Origin: Bryobacterales bacterium
GTDB taxonomy: Bacteria > Acidobacteriota > Terriglobia > Bryobacterales > Bryobacteraceae
Assembly (NCBI GenBank): GCA_003135055.1
Contig: PLDF01000425.1
Location: 1 to 40,249 of the forward strand
DNA: 40,249 bases
Direction: 5' to 3'
This document shows positions 16,738 through 25,517 of the stretch, piece by piece. The notes beneath the pieces were generated by a model that was not told the DNA's origin, ran no database searches, and saw only the letters and a program-made list of their open reading frames with translations. Position numbers and translations under genes: made by a program. Position 1 is the first letter of the stretch. Each line of letters begins with the position of its first letter.

Positions 16738-17272
16738 GGGATAACTGCTCCTTTTCTTGAAATTGCAACAGAATCTCCTTGATCGCAACGCTGGCGCCCA
16801 CGCCGTTTTCGAAATGGATAGACATAAAACCCTCGTCAGACCGCACCGGTTCAAGCGCAGCTAACATCCGTTCCATGCGTTCTTCACTCAGGCGGCTGCG
16901 GGCGTCGCGCATCGCGTTTCGCTCGCGGCAGAGCCCTTCAGATGTTGTCATCACTACAGCAACCGCGGGACACCGTGCCTCGCGCGCGATTTGCAGCCAA
17001 CGCTCCCGGTGGGCGTGCGTGCGATTGGTGCGGTCCACGATAACGGTATGGCCTGCTTGAAGCGCGGCGCGCGCCACCGCGTCTTCCGCCTCCCGATACA
17101 CAGCACGATAGACATGATCGAATCCGTCCGGTGTGATGGCGTCGATCAAACCGTCCTGCGAGACATGCACCACGCCGCGTCCATTCCGGCGCGCCCAGGT
17201 GGTCTTGCCCGATCCCGGAGGGCCGACCAGGACAATAAGGCAGGGAACACTGAGCGGGGCATTGGGCGTCAT
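16712..17272 (-). CDS. P-loop kinase-like ATPase in the cobalamin operon
   Basis: A 186-residue AAA_33/zeta-type kinase-like protein. Walker A is VGPPGSGKTT at residues about 15-24. A conserved VIVDRTNRTHAHRERWL segment resembles the substrate or Walker B region of polynucleotide-kinase-like proteins, and SEERMERMLAALEPV is lid-like. Substrate unknown. It is not the usual CobU/CobP kinase, which is encoded separately at 24649. The ATG at 17272 is preceded by GGAGGAGA and overlaps the stop of the btuF-like gene as ATGA. Its place just before the adenosyltransferase suggests a role in corrinoid or nucleotide handling; that is inference. Confidence 0.72.
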   Translation of the reverse strand: MTPNAPLSVPCLIVLVGPPGSGKTTWARRNGRGVVHVSQDGLIDAITPDGFDHVYRAVYREAEDAVARAALQAGHTVIVDRTNRTHAHRERWLQIAREARCPAVAVVMTTSEGLCRERNAMRDARSRLSEERMERMLAALEPVRSDEGFMSIHFENGVGASVAIKEILLQFQEKEQLSHEYCYQAR

Positions 17273-18162
17273 ATTGGTATCTCCTCCCTTGCCGCGTCTT
17301 GTCTTGCTGCGCCCTGTCGTGAAAGATCCGGGTCCAACGGCTCCGAGGGTTCGAGACCCTCCGCCGGTTCGCAATTCACTACGCTCGCCAAGATTGCGTG
17401 CAATTGCCGCACGCCCTCAGTAAGTGAAGCGGGGCCCGGCTGAAGAATGTAACTCGACTTGACTTCATAGACGTTGCCACGCCGGATCGCGTCAATGGCA
17501 TCCCAACCTTCGCGTGTACGGATCTTATCCTTATCGACTTTCCGGCCGCACCACGAAGCCAGTATCACTTCCGGATTCGCGGTTATAACCGAATCCGGCG
17601 TAACCGCCCGGCGCTTGGCGTCGCGCTCATAGCGAAGATGCGGAAAAATGCCATCGCCACCGGCAAGTTCGATCAGTTCGTCCACCCAACGGATGCCGCT
17701 GATCAGCGGGTCCATCCACTCCTCGAAGAATACCCGCGGGCGGCGTGGGAATCTCCGGGCGGATTCCGCGATTTGCGCAAGCTCGCTGCGAAGCCGTTCG
17801 ACCAGCGCGAGTCCGCGAGACACGGCGTCGACAAGCCGCGACACGGTAAGGATGGTCTCCAGAACCTCCTCCACGGATCGCTGGTTGAACACCAGCACGT
17901 TGACTCCCGCTTTGATCAGATCGTGCGCGATCTGCGCCTGCAGTTTCGAGAAGCCGATAACCAGGTCCGGCTGTAGCTCGATGATCTGTTCGATCTTGGC
18001 CGACGTGAATGTGGAGACCTTGGGCTTCTGAAGAGCCTCCTTCGGACGGCTGGTGAACCCGGAAATTCCCACAATACGATGGTCCTCGCCTAACAGATAC
18101 AGCGTCTCGGCGGTCTCTCCCGTCAGGCAGACGATGCGCTGAGGACCATGGTGATTGTTCAT
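17269..18162 (-). CDS. BtuF-like corrinoid-binding protein without signal peptide
   Basis: Belongs to the class III periplasmic binding proteins (BtuF/FhuD fold): RIVCLTGETAETLYLLGEDHRIVGIS at the start, IIELQPDLVIGFSKLQ, and later VDELIELAGGDGIFPHLRY and NPEVILASWCGRKVD. The N-terminus MNNHHGPQRIVCLTG has no signal peptide, and the folded domain starts about residue 8, so it is probably cytoplasmic. The ATG at 18162 has AAGGAG nine bases before it, so a missed upstream signal is unlikely. The last 30 residues are a low-complexity charged tail. It sits right after btuC and may bind imported corrinoid inside the cell; that role is inferred. Confidence 0.78.
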   Translation of the reverse strand: MNNHHGPQRIVCLTGETAETLYLLGEDHRIVGISGFTSRPKEALQKPKVSTFTSAKIEQIIELQPDLVIGFSKLQAQIAHDLIKAGVNVLVFNQRSVEEVLETILTVSRLVDAVSRGLALVERLRSELAQIAESARRFPRRPRVFFEEWMDPLISGIRWVDELIELAGGDGIFPHLRYERDAKRRAVTPDSVITANPEVILASWCGRKVDKDKIRTREGWDAIDAIRRGNVYEVKSSYILQPGPASLTEGVRQLHAILASVVNCEPAEGLEPSEPLDPDLSRQGAARQDAAREEIPI

Positions 18163-18171
18163 GATTGCTCC

Positions 18172-19191
18172 TTACATAGCCGAATACTGTTGCCGCCTGC
18201 GCAGCAGCCAGAGAAACACGGGACCGCCCAGCAAGCCTGTGATAGCTCCCACTGGAAGTTCGCTTGAGGGCAGCGCGGTTCGCGCCAGCGCGTCCGCCAG
18301 AACCAGGAATGCCGCGCCCAGCAGCAGCGAACCCGGCAGCACGATGCGCAGGTCTTCGCCGAACATCAGCCGCACCGCATGGGGGACAATCAATCCCACA
18401 AAACCGATCGCTCCGCCGGCGGATACAGTCACGCCGACGATCAAGGCGCACAGCGAATGCACGATGGTTTCACAGCGGCGGACATTCACGCCCAGAGTCG
18501 CGGCGGTGTCTTCGTCGATCGCCAGTAGGTTGAGTTGGCGCGAGAAAGCCAGCAGCGCCACCCATGCCGGCGCCAGCACCATAAGCATTCGTACGATGGG
18601 ATCAAGCCCAACTACGTCGAGGCTGCCGATCAACCAACGAAGGATTCGCAATGCGCTGGTGGGATCGGTGAGATATTGAACAGTCAGTACGCCGGCGGCA
18701 GAGATCAGATTCACCACCACGCCGGAGAGTAATAGCGCTCCGGGCAGCACCACTGTTCCGGTGAGAGCGATCATCCTCACTAAGGAAACAGCCAGCATCG
18801 CGCCGGCGAACGAAGCAGCGAATACCAGGGGGATGCCCGCAACTCGCGCGCTCCACCCCAGCGCAATCGCGATGCTCGCTCCCAGCGCCCCGCCTCCCGA
18901 CACGCCTAAAGTATAAGGGTCGGCGAGCGGATTCCGGAAGAGCGCCTGAAGAGCGCCGCCGGTAACTGCGAGTGACGCGCCAATCACCATGCCCATCAAT
19001 ACGCGGGGCAGCCGAAGCCGGAAGAACAGCGTGCGCGAAAAGGAATCGGAGAAGAGACTGGCCGGGTGGATCCGTTGACTGCCAACCGCCAGGCCCACCG
19101 CGACGGATGCAAGCAAGACGAGCGTCAAAATGGCCAACGCCTTTATGACTCGCGCGCCTACTGGCGGCTGGCGCGCAGGCGTTTGGGCCAT
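18172..19191 (-). CDS. btuC: BtuC, corrinoid ABC transporter permease (FecCD family)
   Basis: Inner-membrane subunit of a vitamin B12/iron-siderophore type importer. The 339-residue product has about ten transmembrane helices, the RLPRVLMGMVIGASLAVTGGALQALFRNPLADP signature region and the ATPase-coupling loop AIGFVGLIVPHAVRLMFG. The ATG at 19191 lacks a close ribosome site; a GTG at 19218, with GGAG eight bases upstream and a two-base gap from btuD, is a good alternative giving nine extra residues. Specificity for corrinoids is inferred from the operon. The frame extends upstream through btuD in another frame and that part is not coding. Confidence 0.88.
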   Translation of the reverse strand: MAQTPARQPPVGARVIKALAILTLVLLASVAVGLAVGSQRIHPASLFSDSFSRTLFFRLRLPRVLMGMVIGASLAVTGGALQALFRNPLADPYTLGVSGGGALGASIAIALGWSARVAGIPLVFAASFAGAMLAVSLVRMIALTGTVVLPGALLLSGVVVNLISAAGVLTVQYLTDPTSALRILRWLIGSLDVVGLDPIVRMLMVLAPAWVALLAFSRQLNLLAIDEDTAATLGVNVRRCETIVHSLCALIVGVTVSAGGAIGFVGLIVPHAVRLMFGEDLRIVLPGSLLLGAAFLVLADALARTALPSSELPVGAITGLLGGPVFLWLLRRRQQYSAM

Positions 19192-19220
19192 TGCGGTTTG
19201 CACAGTCCTGGTTTGCACCG

Positions 19221-20000
19221 TTATAGCTCCACCCACACCAGCGTCTGATCTCCCATCCGCTGCGTGCGCACGTTTGGATCGCCGTAGACCTCGCGGAGCA
19301 GATGGTCTCGCAGAACTTCGTCCGGCCGACCCGCCGCGGCCACTTCTCCGTCGCGTAGCGCCAGAACCTGGTTGAAAGAGCCGGTCAGCTGCAAATCGTG
19401 AGTGATCATGATTACGCTGAGATGCTTTGTATCTCGCAACCGCGCGAGTGTCCGGATCAGATCCGCGCGGTGCTTCAAATCGAGCGACGACGAAGGTTCG
19501 TCGAGCAAAAGTAATCGCGGCTCCTGGGCCAGTGCGCGGGCTAGAATCACCATCTGCCGCTCGCCTCCCGAGAGACTGGTGAAGCATCTGCCTGCAAGGT
19601 GCGCGGCTCCAACAGTGTCGAGCGCCTCCATGGCTTTCTCCGAATCGTGCGCGCTCTCAAACCGAAACCTGAGCGTGTGTGGCGTCCGGCCGCTCAAGAC
19701 CAGGTCGATAACCCGGAACGGGAAAGCCGTCGCCGTCGATTGCGGCACATAGGCGATTTCGCGGGCACGCAATCGCGGCTGCCATTCGTCCAATGCCACA
19801 CTATCGAGCAGAATGGTTCCAGCCAGCGGCCTCAGCAACCCTGCCAGCATACGGATCAGCGTGGATTTTCCGGAACCGTTGGCGCCGATCACCGCCGTCA
19901 TAGACCCTGGAGTCGAAGTTACGCTGACACTCCGCACCACCAACGGGCCGTTGGCGTAGGCATAGTCGAGATGGCGGGCTTCGAACCAGGCTTGCGGCAT
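19221..20000 (-). CDS. btuD: BtuD-type ABC transporter ATP-binding protein
   Basis: ATPase subunit that powers the BtuCDF importer. Walker A is IGANGSGKST, the Q-loop appears in YVPQSTATAFPF, the ABC signature is LSGGERQMVILARAL and Walker B is LLLLDEPSSSLD, followed by the switch histidine in MITHDLQL. Length, 259 residues, is normal for the family. The ATG at 20000 overlaps the btuF stop by one base; a GTG one codon upstream gives a GTGA overlap instead. Specificity is inferred from the neighbours. Confidence 0.88.
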   Translation of the reverse strand: MPQAWFEARHLDYAYANGPLVVRSVSVTSTPGSMTAVIGANGSGKSTLIRMLAGLLRPLAGTILLDSVALDEWQPRLRAREIAYVPQSTATAFPFRVIDLVLSGRTPHTLRFRFESAHDSEKAMEALDTVGAAHLAGRCFTSLSGGERQMVILARALAQEPRLLLLDEPSSSLDLKHRADLIRTLARLRDTKHLSVIMITHDLQLTGSFNQVLALRDGEVAAAGRPDEVLRDHLLREVYGDPNVRTQRMGDQTLVWVEL

Positions 20001-20842
20001 CACTCGATCTCGGGATGAATCAGCTTAGCGAAAAGCGCCGCCGTCTGCACGATGCGTTGCGAGGCGTGCGGCACGAAGTCCTCATTCACTCCGTGGATAC
20101 CGTGCCCGCGCACTGCCTTCAATTCGGGCATCTCCCGCCACGCCTCTACCGGATCGCCGGCGAAACGGCTCTGTGGTCCGTGAATGAAGTCGAGGATAAT
20201 GTCGGGGTTGATCGCAAGCAGGTCCTCCTTGCCCAGCTTTCGGTAGCCGCTCTGGGCTGGTGGCGCCACGATTTGGCCTCCTGCGATCTCGACAAGCTCC
20301 GCCAGGAAGCTGCCCTCGGTGGCAGTGCTCAAATCGCGCAGGGTTCCGGGTGTCCGATTGACAATCAGCACCACTCGCGGCTTAGAAAGACCGGCTGTTT
20401 TGCGCGCGACGCGATCGAGCGCGTCACGGGTGGCGGCTACTAGTCTGGCAGCCTCGCTATCGTTACCCGTCGCGTGTCCGATGGCGATCATCGAGGCCAG
20501 CACCTCTGTGATAGACCGATTGGACGTCTTCAGAACTCGGAGTCCTAGTTCTTTCAGCGTGTCCTCGAGGAAGGGAGCTTGTGCATTATTGATGACCACC
20601 AGGTCGGGACGCAGCGCGGTGAGTTTCTCGAAATCCGGATTGTGCAGTTGACCGAGGTGGGGAAGCTTCGCGGCCTCGGGAGGATACGTTTCATAGTTGG
20701 ATACCCCCACGACGCGATGGAACGCTCCCACGCCATAGAGCATTTCGGTCAAATCCGGGGACAAAGAGACAATCCGCCGCGGCGCGTCCGCACCCGCGGC
20801 GCAGAGCGCGAAAGACAGGGCGAAAAGGAATGCGCGTCGCAT
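20000..20842 (-). CDS. btuF: BtuF, periplasmic corrinoid-binding protein
   Basis: Substrate-binding subunit of the importer. The 280-residue product starts MRRAFLFALSFALCAAGADA, a signal peptide, then RRIVSLSPDLTEMLYGVGAFHRVVGVSNYETYPPEA, typical of BtuF. LTALRPDLVVINNAQAP and LVEIAGGQIVAPPAQ mark the two lobes. The ATG at 20842 lies one base after the btuB stop; the longer open frame upstream overlaps btuB and is rejected because the signal peptide is internal to it. Unlike the second family member at 17269, this one is clearly exported. Confidence 0.87.
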   Translation of the reverse strand: MRRAFLFALSFALCAAGADAPRRIVSLSPDLTEMLYGVGAFHRVVGVSNYETYPPEAAKLPHLGQLHNPDFEKLTALRPDLVVINNAQAPFLEDTLKELGLRVLKTSNRSITEVLASMIAIGHATGNDSEAARLVAATRDALDRVARKTAGLSKPRVVLIVNRTPGTLRDLSTATEGSFLAELVEIAGGQIVAPPAQSGYRKLGKEDLLAINPDIILDFIHGPQSRFAGDPVEAWREMPELKAVRGHGIHGVNEDFVPHASQRIVQTAALFAKLIHPEIE

Positions 20843-20843
20843 G

Positions 20844-23264
20844 TCAAAACTCGTATTGTAGACCGCTCGACGCCGTTCGACCTGGGGTGAGAAATCCGTT
20901 CTCAAAATATGTTTGGTTGAAAATATTATCCGCCCGCACGAAAAAGCGGATCGCCCGGTATTCGTCGATCGGAACCCGATAACTCGCGCCTACGTTCACT
21001 TTGTGAATTCCATTGAAGCGATAGGTCTGCGTAACCACATCGCCGTAGACCGGCGCCAGATAGCTGCTCGATGCGAGAGTGTCAAAGGTCAGCATCAGCC
21101 GCGAGGTTAGCTGTTCCGTCACCAGCAACGAGAATTGGTTCCTGGGAATAACGAAGGTTTGGAGCACATCGCCGACGATCGGCGTACGCTCGATGGCGTT
21201 TACGTATGTGTAAGCGGCGGTCACTTTCAGCCAGCGGGTTGGAGCAATGGCCGCGCTGGTTTCGATGCCACGTGAAATTCCGCCTTGTGTGTTCAGATAA
21301 CCTATGTACCGGCCGAACGGGTCAGTGGCTGGATTGATCAAGCCAGATGTATCGAAATTAATGACGTTCTGGAACCAGGTATAAAAGTAGCTCGCCGAAG
21401 TCTTAAGGCGCCCCTTGAAGAATGTCTGGTCGACGCCGGTATCGAGGCTGGTGGAGTGCTCGGGCTTCAGGCGCGGATCGCCGTAAACGGAATAGCCGAA
21501 AACTGGATCGAAGCCTGCTCCGAACCTTTCAAAAAGCGAGGGCGCGCGATAGCCGCGGCCGGCGTGCGTGCGCAGTTTCGTTCCCGATTTGCGGAAAACA
21601 TATGCGACTGACGAGTCACCGGTGTATGCTGGCGTGGGCGAAGGAAACCCGATTCCTTCATAGGGCGCCGATGCTACGGGGCTGAACGCTGGGCTATCCA
21701 ACGCGAAGAACTGCGCCCGGAACGCGCCCGAAATCTGGAGACGGTCGCCCAGAAGCCGCATCTGATCCTGCACAAACAGAGAATGGCTTCGCTGCGTAAC
21801 ATTCACCGCGTTAGCCGCGGCTGCGTCGCTTTGATCGGTGTTGTCGTTTGCGTAGTTCTCAGTTTCGAATTCGTAGCCGCCGCTCAGCAGGTTGAAGCGG
21901 CCCAGACGGTAGTGGAACTGTGCGTCTACCGTCTGGATGCGACCGTCATAGAGTGAGCGCGTGCTGCCGTCGGGCTGAAAATCTACGCCGGCGGGCCCGT
22001 TGCCATAGCGGCGGCCGTTAGATACTAACTGATAACTCGCCGAGTAATCGAGTGACGGCGAAGCCTGGCCGTTCAGGATCAGCGCGGCGGTGACAAAGCG
22101 CGCGGCGCGCGTGTAATCCTGGTCGTCGGGCGCCGGAATGAAGGTCGCGTTGCCGGTAGCGATCTGCGAAAGCGGAGTTCCGCTTTGGAATAGCTTGACC
22201 AGTGTTGGGGAAAGCGGAATCGCGTTGACAATTCCCAGTCCCGACGGCGAGCCGAGCAGGTCCGGCTCTCCGAGGACCTTGCTGAAGGAATCCGCGCCGT
22301 AGAGACGCGCAGTGAGGCGGATCGAGGGCGAAAAGTGAAACGTCACACGGCCTTGCGTGCTGGTGTTGCGAAACGGAGCATCTCCATTGAGCCCGCTGGT
22401 GACGTCGGTTTCCGTTACCCCCAGGCTGTACTCGATCCGGTCGTTGTGGAATCCACCCGAGAGTTGCGCTCGTCCTCGAAAAGCGCCCAGAGATCCGCCT
22501 TCTAACAGCACGCTTCCCCGCGTGCGCCCACCACCTTCATCCGTAATCACGTTGATCACGCCGCCGATCGCGTTGGTCCCATAGAGCGACGACCCGGAAC
22601 CGCGCATCACTTCCACCCGATTGGCATCGGTGAACAGCAGGTCTTCTATCAATCCCGAAGCGTCCGCCTGCGTGGCGGAAGCGTCCCGCAGTCTCAGACC
22701 GTCTACCAACACCGCAGTGTCCTGATCGCGAAGCCCGCGGATCTGAATGGTAGTGAACGATCCCGGTCCGCCGAGCTGTTGCACGCGTACTCCAGGCGTG
22801 AGAGCCACTACGTCGGAGACGGCAGAGGCATCGCGAGCGTCGGCGTCGGTCTGGTCGATTACGGTAGTCGCTTTGGATACGTGCTCGGGAAGCTGCGGCG
22901 TACCGGATGCAGTGACCACCACCTGCTCGCGCACCCCGGCGACTTGGAGGGCTACCTCCCGTGTCTCCAGCGCGCCGGCGCTGAGGTGGATATCTTCGGC
23001 GAGAAACAGCGCAAAACCGGGAGCCGCGGCGCGGAGCAGGTAATCGCCTTCAGGCAAACCCTCGAAGCGGTAGCTGCCCGAGGAGTCGCTAGTCGTGGCG
23101 CTGCCAGCGGCGCCGGTGCTTGAGAACAGAGTAAGAGTGGTTCCGGGAATTGGGCGCCCATGCGGATCTTTCACGGTCCCGGTAATGGATGCGCCGGATT
23201 GCGCGCTAACTGCCGCGCCGGAGACTGTCAGAATCAGAAATAGATATACCGTGGACTTAGTCAT
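20844..23264 (-). CDS. btuB: TonB-dependent outer-membrane receptor, BtuB-like
   Basis: Outer-membrane active transporter, probably for cobalamin. The 806-residue product has a signal peptide (MTKSTVYLFLILTVSGAAVSAQ). Residues about 25-110 form a carboxypeptidase-regulatory-like domain (ITGTVKDPHGRPIPGTTLTL...GSYRFEGLPEGDYLL). A TonB-box-like EQVVVTASG follows, then the plug with VSDVVALTPGVRV, IQIRGLRDQDTAVLVDGLRL, RVEVMRGSGSSLYGTNAIGGVINVIT. The rest is a beta-barrel ending in LQYEF with a terminal phenylalanine. The N-terminal extension is common in Acidobacteria and Bacteroidetes and absent from E. coli BtuB. Corrinoid specificity is inferred from the riboswitch-controlled operon. ATGA overlap with cbiA. 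Confidence 0.88.
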   Translation of the reverse strand: MTKSTVYLFLILTVSGAAVSAQSGASITGTVKDPHGRPIPGTTLTLFSSTGAAGSATTSDSSGSYRFEGLPEGDYLLRAAAPGFALFLAEDIHLSAGALETREVALQVAGVREQVVVTASGTPQLPEHVSKATTVIDQTDADARDASAVSDVVALTPGVRVQQLGGPGSFTTIQIRGLRDQDTAVLVDGLRLRDASATQADASGLIEDLLFTDANRVEVMRGSGSSLYGTNAIGGVINVITDEGGGRTRGSVLLEGGSLGAFRGRAQLSGGFHNDRIEYSLGVTETDVTSGLNGDAPFRNTSTQGRVTFHFSPSIRLTARLYGADSFSKVLGEPDLLGSPSGLGIVNAIPLSPTLVKLFQSGTPLSQIATGNATFIPAPDDQDYTRAARFVTAALILNGQASPSLDYSASYQLVSNGRRYGNGPAGVDFQPDGSTRSLYDGRIQTVDAQFHYRLGRFNLLSGGYEFETENYANDNTDQSDAAAANAVNVTQRSHSLFVQDQMRLLGDRLQISGAFRAQFFALDSPAFSPVASAPYEGIGFPSPTPAYTGDSSVAYVFRKSGTKLRTHAGRGYRAPSLFERFGAGFDPVFGYSVYGDPRLKPEHSTSLDTGVDQTFFKGRLKTSASYFYTWFQNVINFDTSGLINPATDPFGRYIGYLNTQGGISRGIETSAAIAPTRWLKVTAAYTYVNAIERTPIVGDVLQTFVIPRNQFSLLVTEQLTSRLMLTFDTLASSSYLAPVYGDVVTQTYRFNGIHKVNVGASYRVPIDEYRAIRFFVRADNIFNQTYFENGFLTPGRTASSGLQYEF

Positions 23265-24652
23265 TGTGCATTTCCAACGCGGTCATTTGTATTTCCAACG
23301 GAGCGGCGGGCGCAATCGCGAACGAATCCTTCGGCGAAATTCTGGCAAGAGAGAAAGTGGAGATGGACATAGCTGCCCAGAACCGACCGCACTCGATAGC
23401 CTTCCGCCGGGTCTTTGTAGACGCGGCGGATCGTCTCCGGCATAGGGTCGATGACGGAGTAACGGAACTCGTGTCCCCTGGCGCACTCGCCCGCCGGCAG
23501 CCAGCCCTCCGCTTCGCAATTTTCCACTTCGATGTAGCCTAGCTTCGCCAGGCGCTTCTGCATGCGGGCGCTTGTGGGGAAGATTCCGGCCATCGGCCAG
23601 CTTCGTCCGGATGCGTCGACGATCGCCTGTGTCAGGTACATGAAGCCGCCGCACTCGGCATAGACAGGCGCATCTTTCGCGGCGAATTCCGCGATTGCTA
23701 CTCGCATGGGTTCATTCGCCGAGAGGGCTTCCGCGTGCAATTCCGGGTATCCGCCGCCGAGATAGATGCCGTCCAAGTCCGGCGGAAGCATACGGTCCGC
23801 AACCGGGCTGAAATCGATGAGCTCCGCACCCAGCGCGCGCAGCAGCTCCAGGTTGTCGTGATAGTAAAAACAAAAGGCAGCGTCACGGGCGATACCGATG
23901 CGTACACGTTCGGGCTTTCGCGCAGTCGCTATTGGCGGGGTCGCTGAAGTCTTGGGGCGTGCGCTTAACTCCAGCAGGCGATCGAGGTCCAGACGCGATT
24001 CAATCCACTCCGCCAGCCGGCCAAGACGATCCTCCGTCAGTGTCTCATTCGCAAGATGAAGCCCCAGATGCCGCTCGGGAATCGAGAAGCTTGGGTCGCG
24101 AGGAAGATATCCAAGCAGCGCTGGACGGCAGTGCGCGGCGATCGCATCGCGCAGGTAACCGTAGTGCTTATCGCTCGCCACTTTATTGCAAACTACCGCC
24201 GATAACCGGAGCTTGGGGACCAGCGTATCGAAGCCGTGCACGATCGCGGCGGCGCTCCCCGCCATAGCCGAAGCATCCAGCACCAGAACCACCGCCGCGT
24301 CCAACCAGATAGCCATTTCTGCAGTTGTCCCTGACAGTGACCCCGCTAAGGATGGAGAGCCTTTTCCGTCAAACAGCCCCATCACTCCTTCGATTACGGC
24401 AACGTCGGCGTCATCGATGGCGCGCGCGAAGACATCGAGATTGGTTTCGCGCGATAGCATCCATCCATCCAGGTTGTGACTCGGCCTCCCCGTAGCGGCG
24501 CGATGAAACGTAGGATCGATGAAATCCGGCCCCACTTTGAAGCCTTGCACCCGAAGACCGCGTCTGTGAAGCGCGGCCATGATTCCGGTTGCTACCGTGG
24601 TCTTGCCTACGCCGCTGTGGGTTCCTGCAACCACAATGCGTGAAGCGCTCAT
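23261..24652 (-). CDS. cbiA: CbiA/CobB, cobyrinic acid a,c-diamide synthase
   Basis: Amidates side chains a and c of cobyrinate or hydrogenobyrinate with glutamine and ATP. The 463-residue product has an N-terminal ATPase domain (AGTHSGVGKTTVATGI, FKVGPDFIDP, VIEGVMGLFDG) and a C-terminal glutamine amidotransferase domain with IYLGGGYPELHAEALSAN, the nucleophile in YAECGGFMYLTQ and the histidine region SYVHLHF. The last dozen residues, SVGNTNDRVGNAQ, come from a short near-direct repeat of ATTTCCAACG and may be an extension. ATGA overlaps on both sides. As no corrin-ring genes are present here, it may act on salvaged cobyrinate or ring genes may lie elsewhere. Confidence 0.92.
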   Translation of the reverse strand: MSASRIVVAGTHSGVGKTTVATGIMAALHRRGLRVQGFKVGPDFIDPTFHRAATGRPSHNLDGWMLSRETNLDVFARAIDDADVAVIEGVMGLFDGKGSPSLAGSLSGTTAEMAIWLDAAVVLVLDASAMAGSAAAIVHGFDTLVPKLRLSAVVCNKVASDKHYGYLRDAIAAHCRPALLGYLPRDPSFSIPERHLGLHLANETLTEDRLGRLAEWIESRLDLDRLLELSARPKTSATPPIATARKPERVRIGIARDAAFCFYYHDNLELLRALGAELIDFSPVADRMLPPDLDGIYLGGGYPELHAEALSANEPMRVAIAEFAAKDAPVYAECGGFMYLTQAIVDASGRSWPMAGIFPTSARMQKRLAKLGYIEVENCEAEGWLPAGECARGHEFRYSVIDPMPETIRRVYKDPAEGYRVRSVLGSYVHLHFLSCQNFAEGFVRDCARRSVGNTNDRVGNAQ

Positions 24653-25200
24653 GAGGCGTCCTTGCGGTGCGGCGCCGTCTTCAGATAGAGCGGAAGCCCG
24701 GCGACTGTGAGAATGACCTCATCCGCGGCCTCGGCCGCCCACTGGTTCACCAACCCTTGGGTATCTCTGAAGCCGCGAGTCACGGCGGCTTCCGGAACGG
24801 TTCCGCAACCGAGTTCATTGGAAACCAAAATGATGTGACACTGGCGAGCCGCGGCGGCGAGCCGCTGGATCTCGGTACGCGCGGCATCTTCCACTTGCCG
24901 CGGCGTGCCCTCCCGATGCTCCCAGAATAGATTGCTGAGCCACAGCGTCAGACAATCGACCAGAATCGCATCAGCCTCATTCGCCTCACGCTCCACCGCG
25001 CCCGCCAATGCCAGAGGTTCTTCAATGGTGCGCCATGAGCTCGGCCGGTCTGCGCGGTGCCGTTCAATCCGCGCCGCCATCTCCGGGTCGTGTCCGGCTT
25101 GGGCCGTGGCGACATAGCTCACGCGTCCGGCTGGCGCTGCCAGCCGCTGGGCCATATGGGATTTGCCGCTGTTAGCGCCGCCAAGAATCAGTGTCAACAT
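24649..25200 (-). CDS. cobU: CobU/CobP, adenosylcobinamide kinase/guanylyltransferase
   Basis: Bifunctional enzyme that phosphorylates adenosylcobinamide and then adds GMP. The 183-residue product has the P-loop LILGGANSGKSHMAQRLA, YVATAQAGHDPEMAARIERHRADRP with the guanylylated histidine region, ILVDCLTLWLSNLFW and VSNELGCGTVPE. Length is normal. It is the first gene of the operon, about 145 bp downstream of the cobalamin riboswitch. Its ATG at 25200 has no good Shine-Dalgarno; a 39-codon leader frame, 25172-25291, overlaps its start and could provide coupling. Confidence 0.93.
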   Translation of the reverse strand: MLTLILGGANSGKSHMAQRLAAPAGRVSYVATAQAGHDPEMAARIERHRADRPSSWRTIEEPLALAGAVEREANEADAILVDCLTLWLSNLFWEHREGTPRQVEDAARTEIQRLAAAARQCHIILVSNELGCGTVPEAAVTRGFRDTQGLVNQWAAEAADEVILTVAGLPLYLKTAPHRKDAS

Positions 25201-25344
25201 CGCCGAGGAATCCGGGCCTCAATTCGAAGAACCGCGCACGCCTCAAAGCGAAAGTGAACAGGGAGATACCGGAGGAGACAACCTGCGACATGAGGTTGCC
25301 TTCTGCACGATCTGCTTTCACCGGAAGCATAGCGCTCAATTCAC

Positions 25345-25512
25345 CCGAGGCAGGTCTCCTGACTCGCAGGTCATAGCTCCACCGGCTTGCCTTCCCATTC
25401 CGAAGAACAGTGGCCTGGTACGCCGGCCGCTCGCTGCTTACAGTGGCTGGACCGTGCGGGATTTTCACCCGCTTCCCTTTTCACTCGCCTTGATGACGAG
25501 CACCTCAGGAAG
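25345..25512 (-). promoter_or_regulatory. Cobalamin riboswitch upstream of cobU
   Basis: On the minus strand the order of conserved segments fits the cobalamin riboswitch: GAGGTGCTCGTC near the 5' end, AAAAGGGAA, GGGTGAAAATCCCGCACGG, the CCAGCCACTGTAA segment, a second GCCACTG (the B12 box region), GGGAAGGC, and GAGTCAGGAGACCTGCC at the 3' end. It would sense adenosylcobalamin or a related corrinoid and repress the 19-gene unit when it is abundant. The boundaries are approximate. Downstream, GGCAACCT and AGGTTGTC can form a hairpin that may be part of the expression platform. Confidence 0.92.
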
Positions 25513-25517
25513 TTCTC

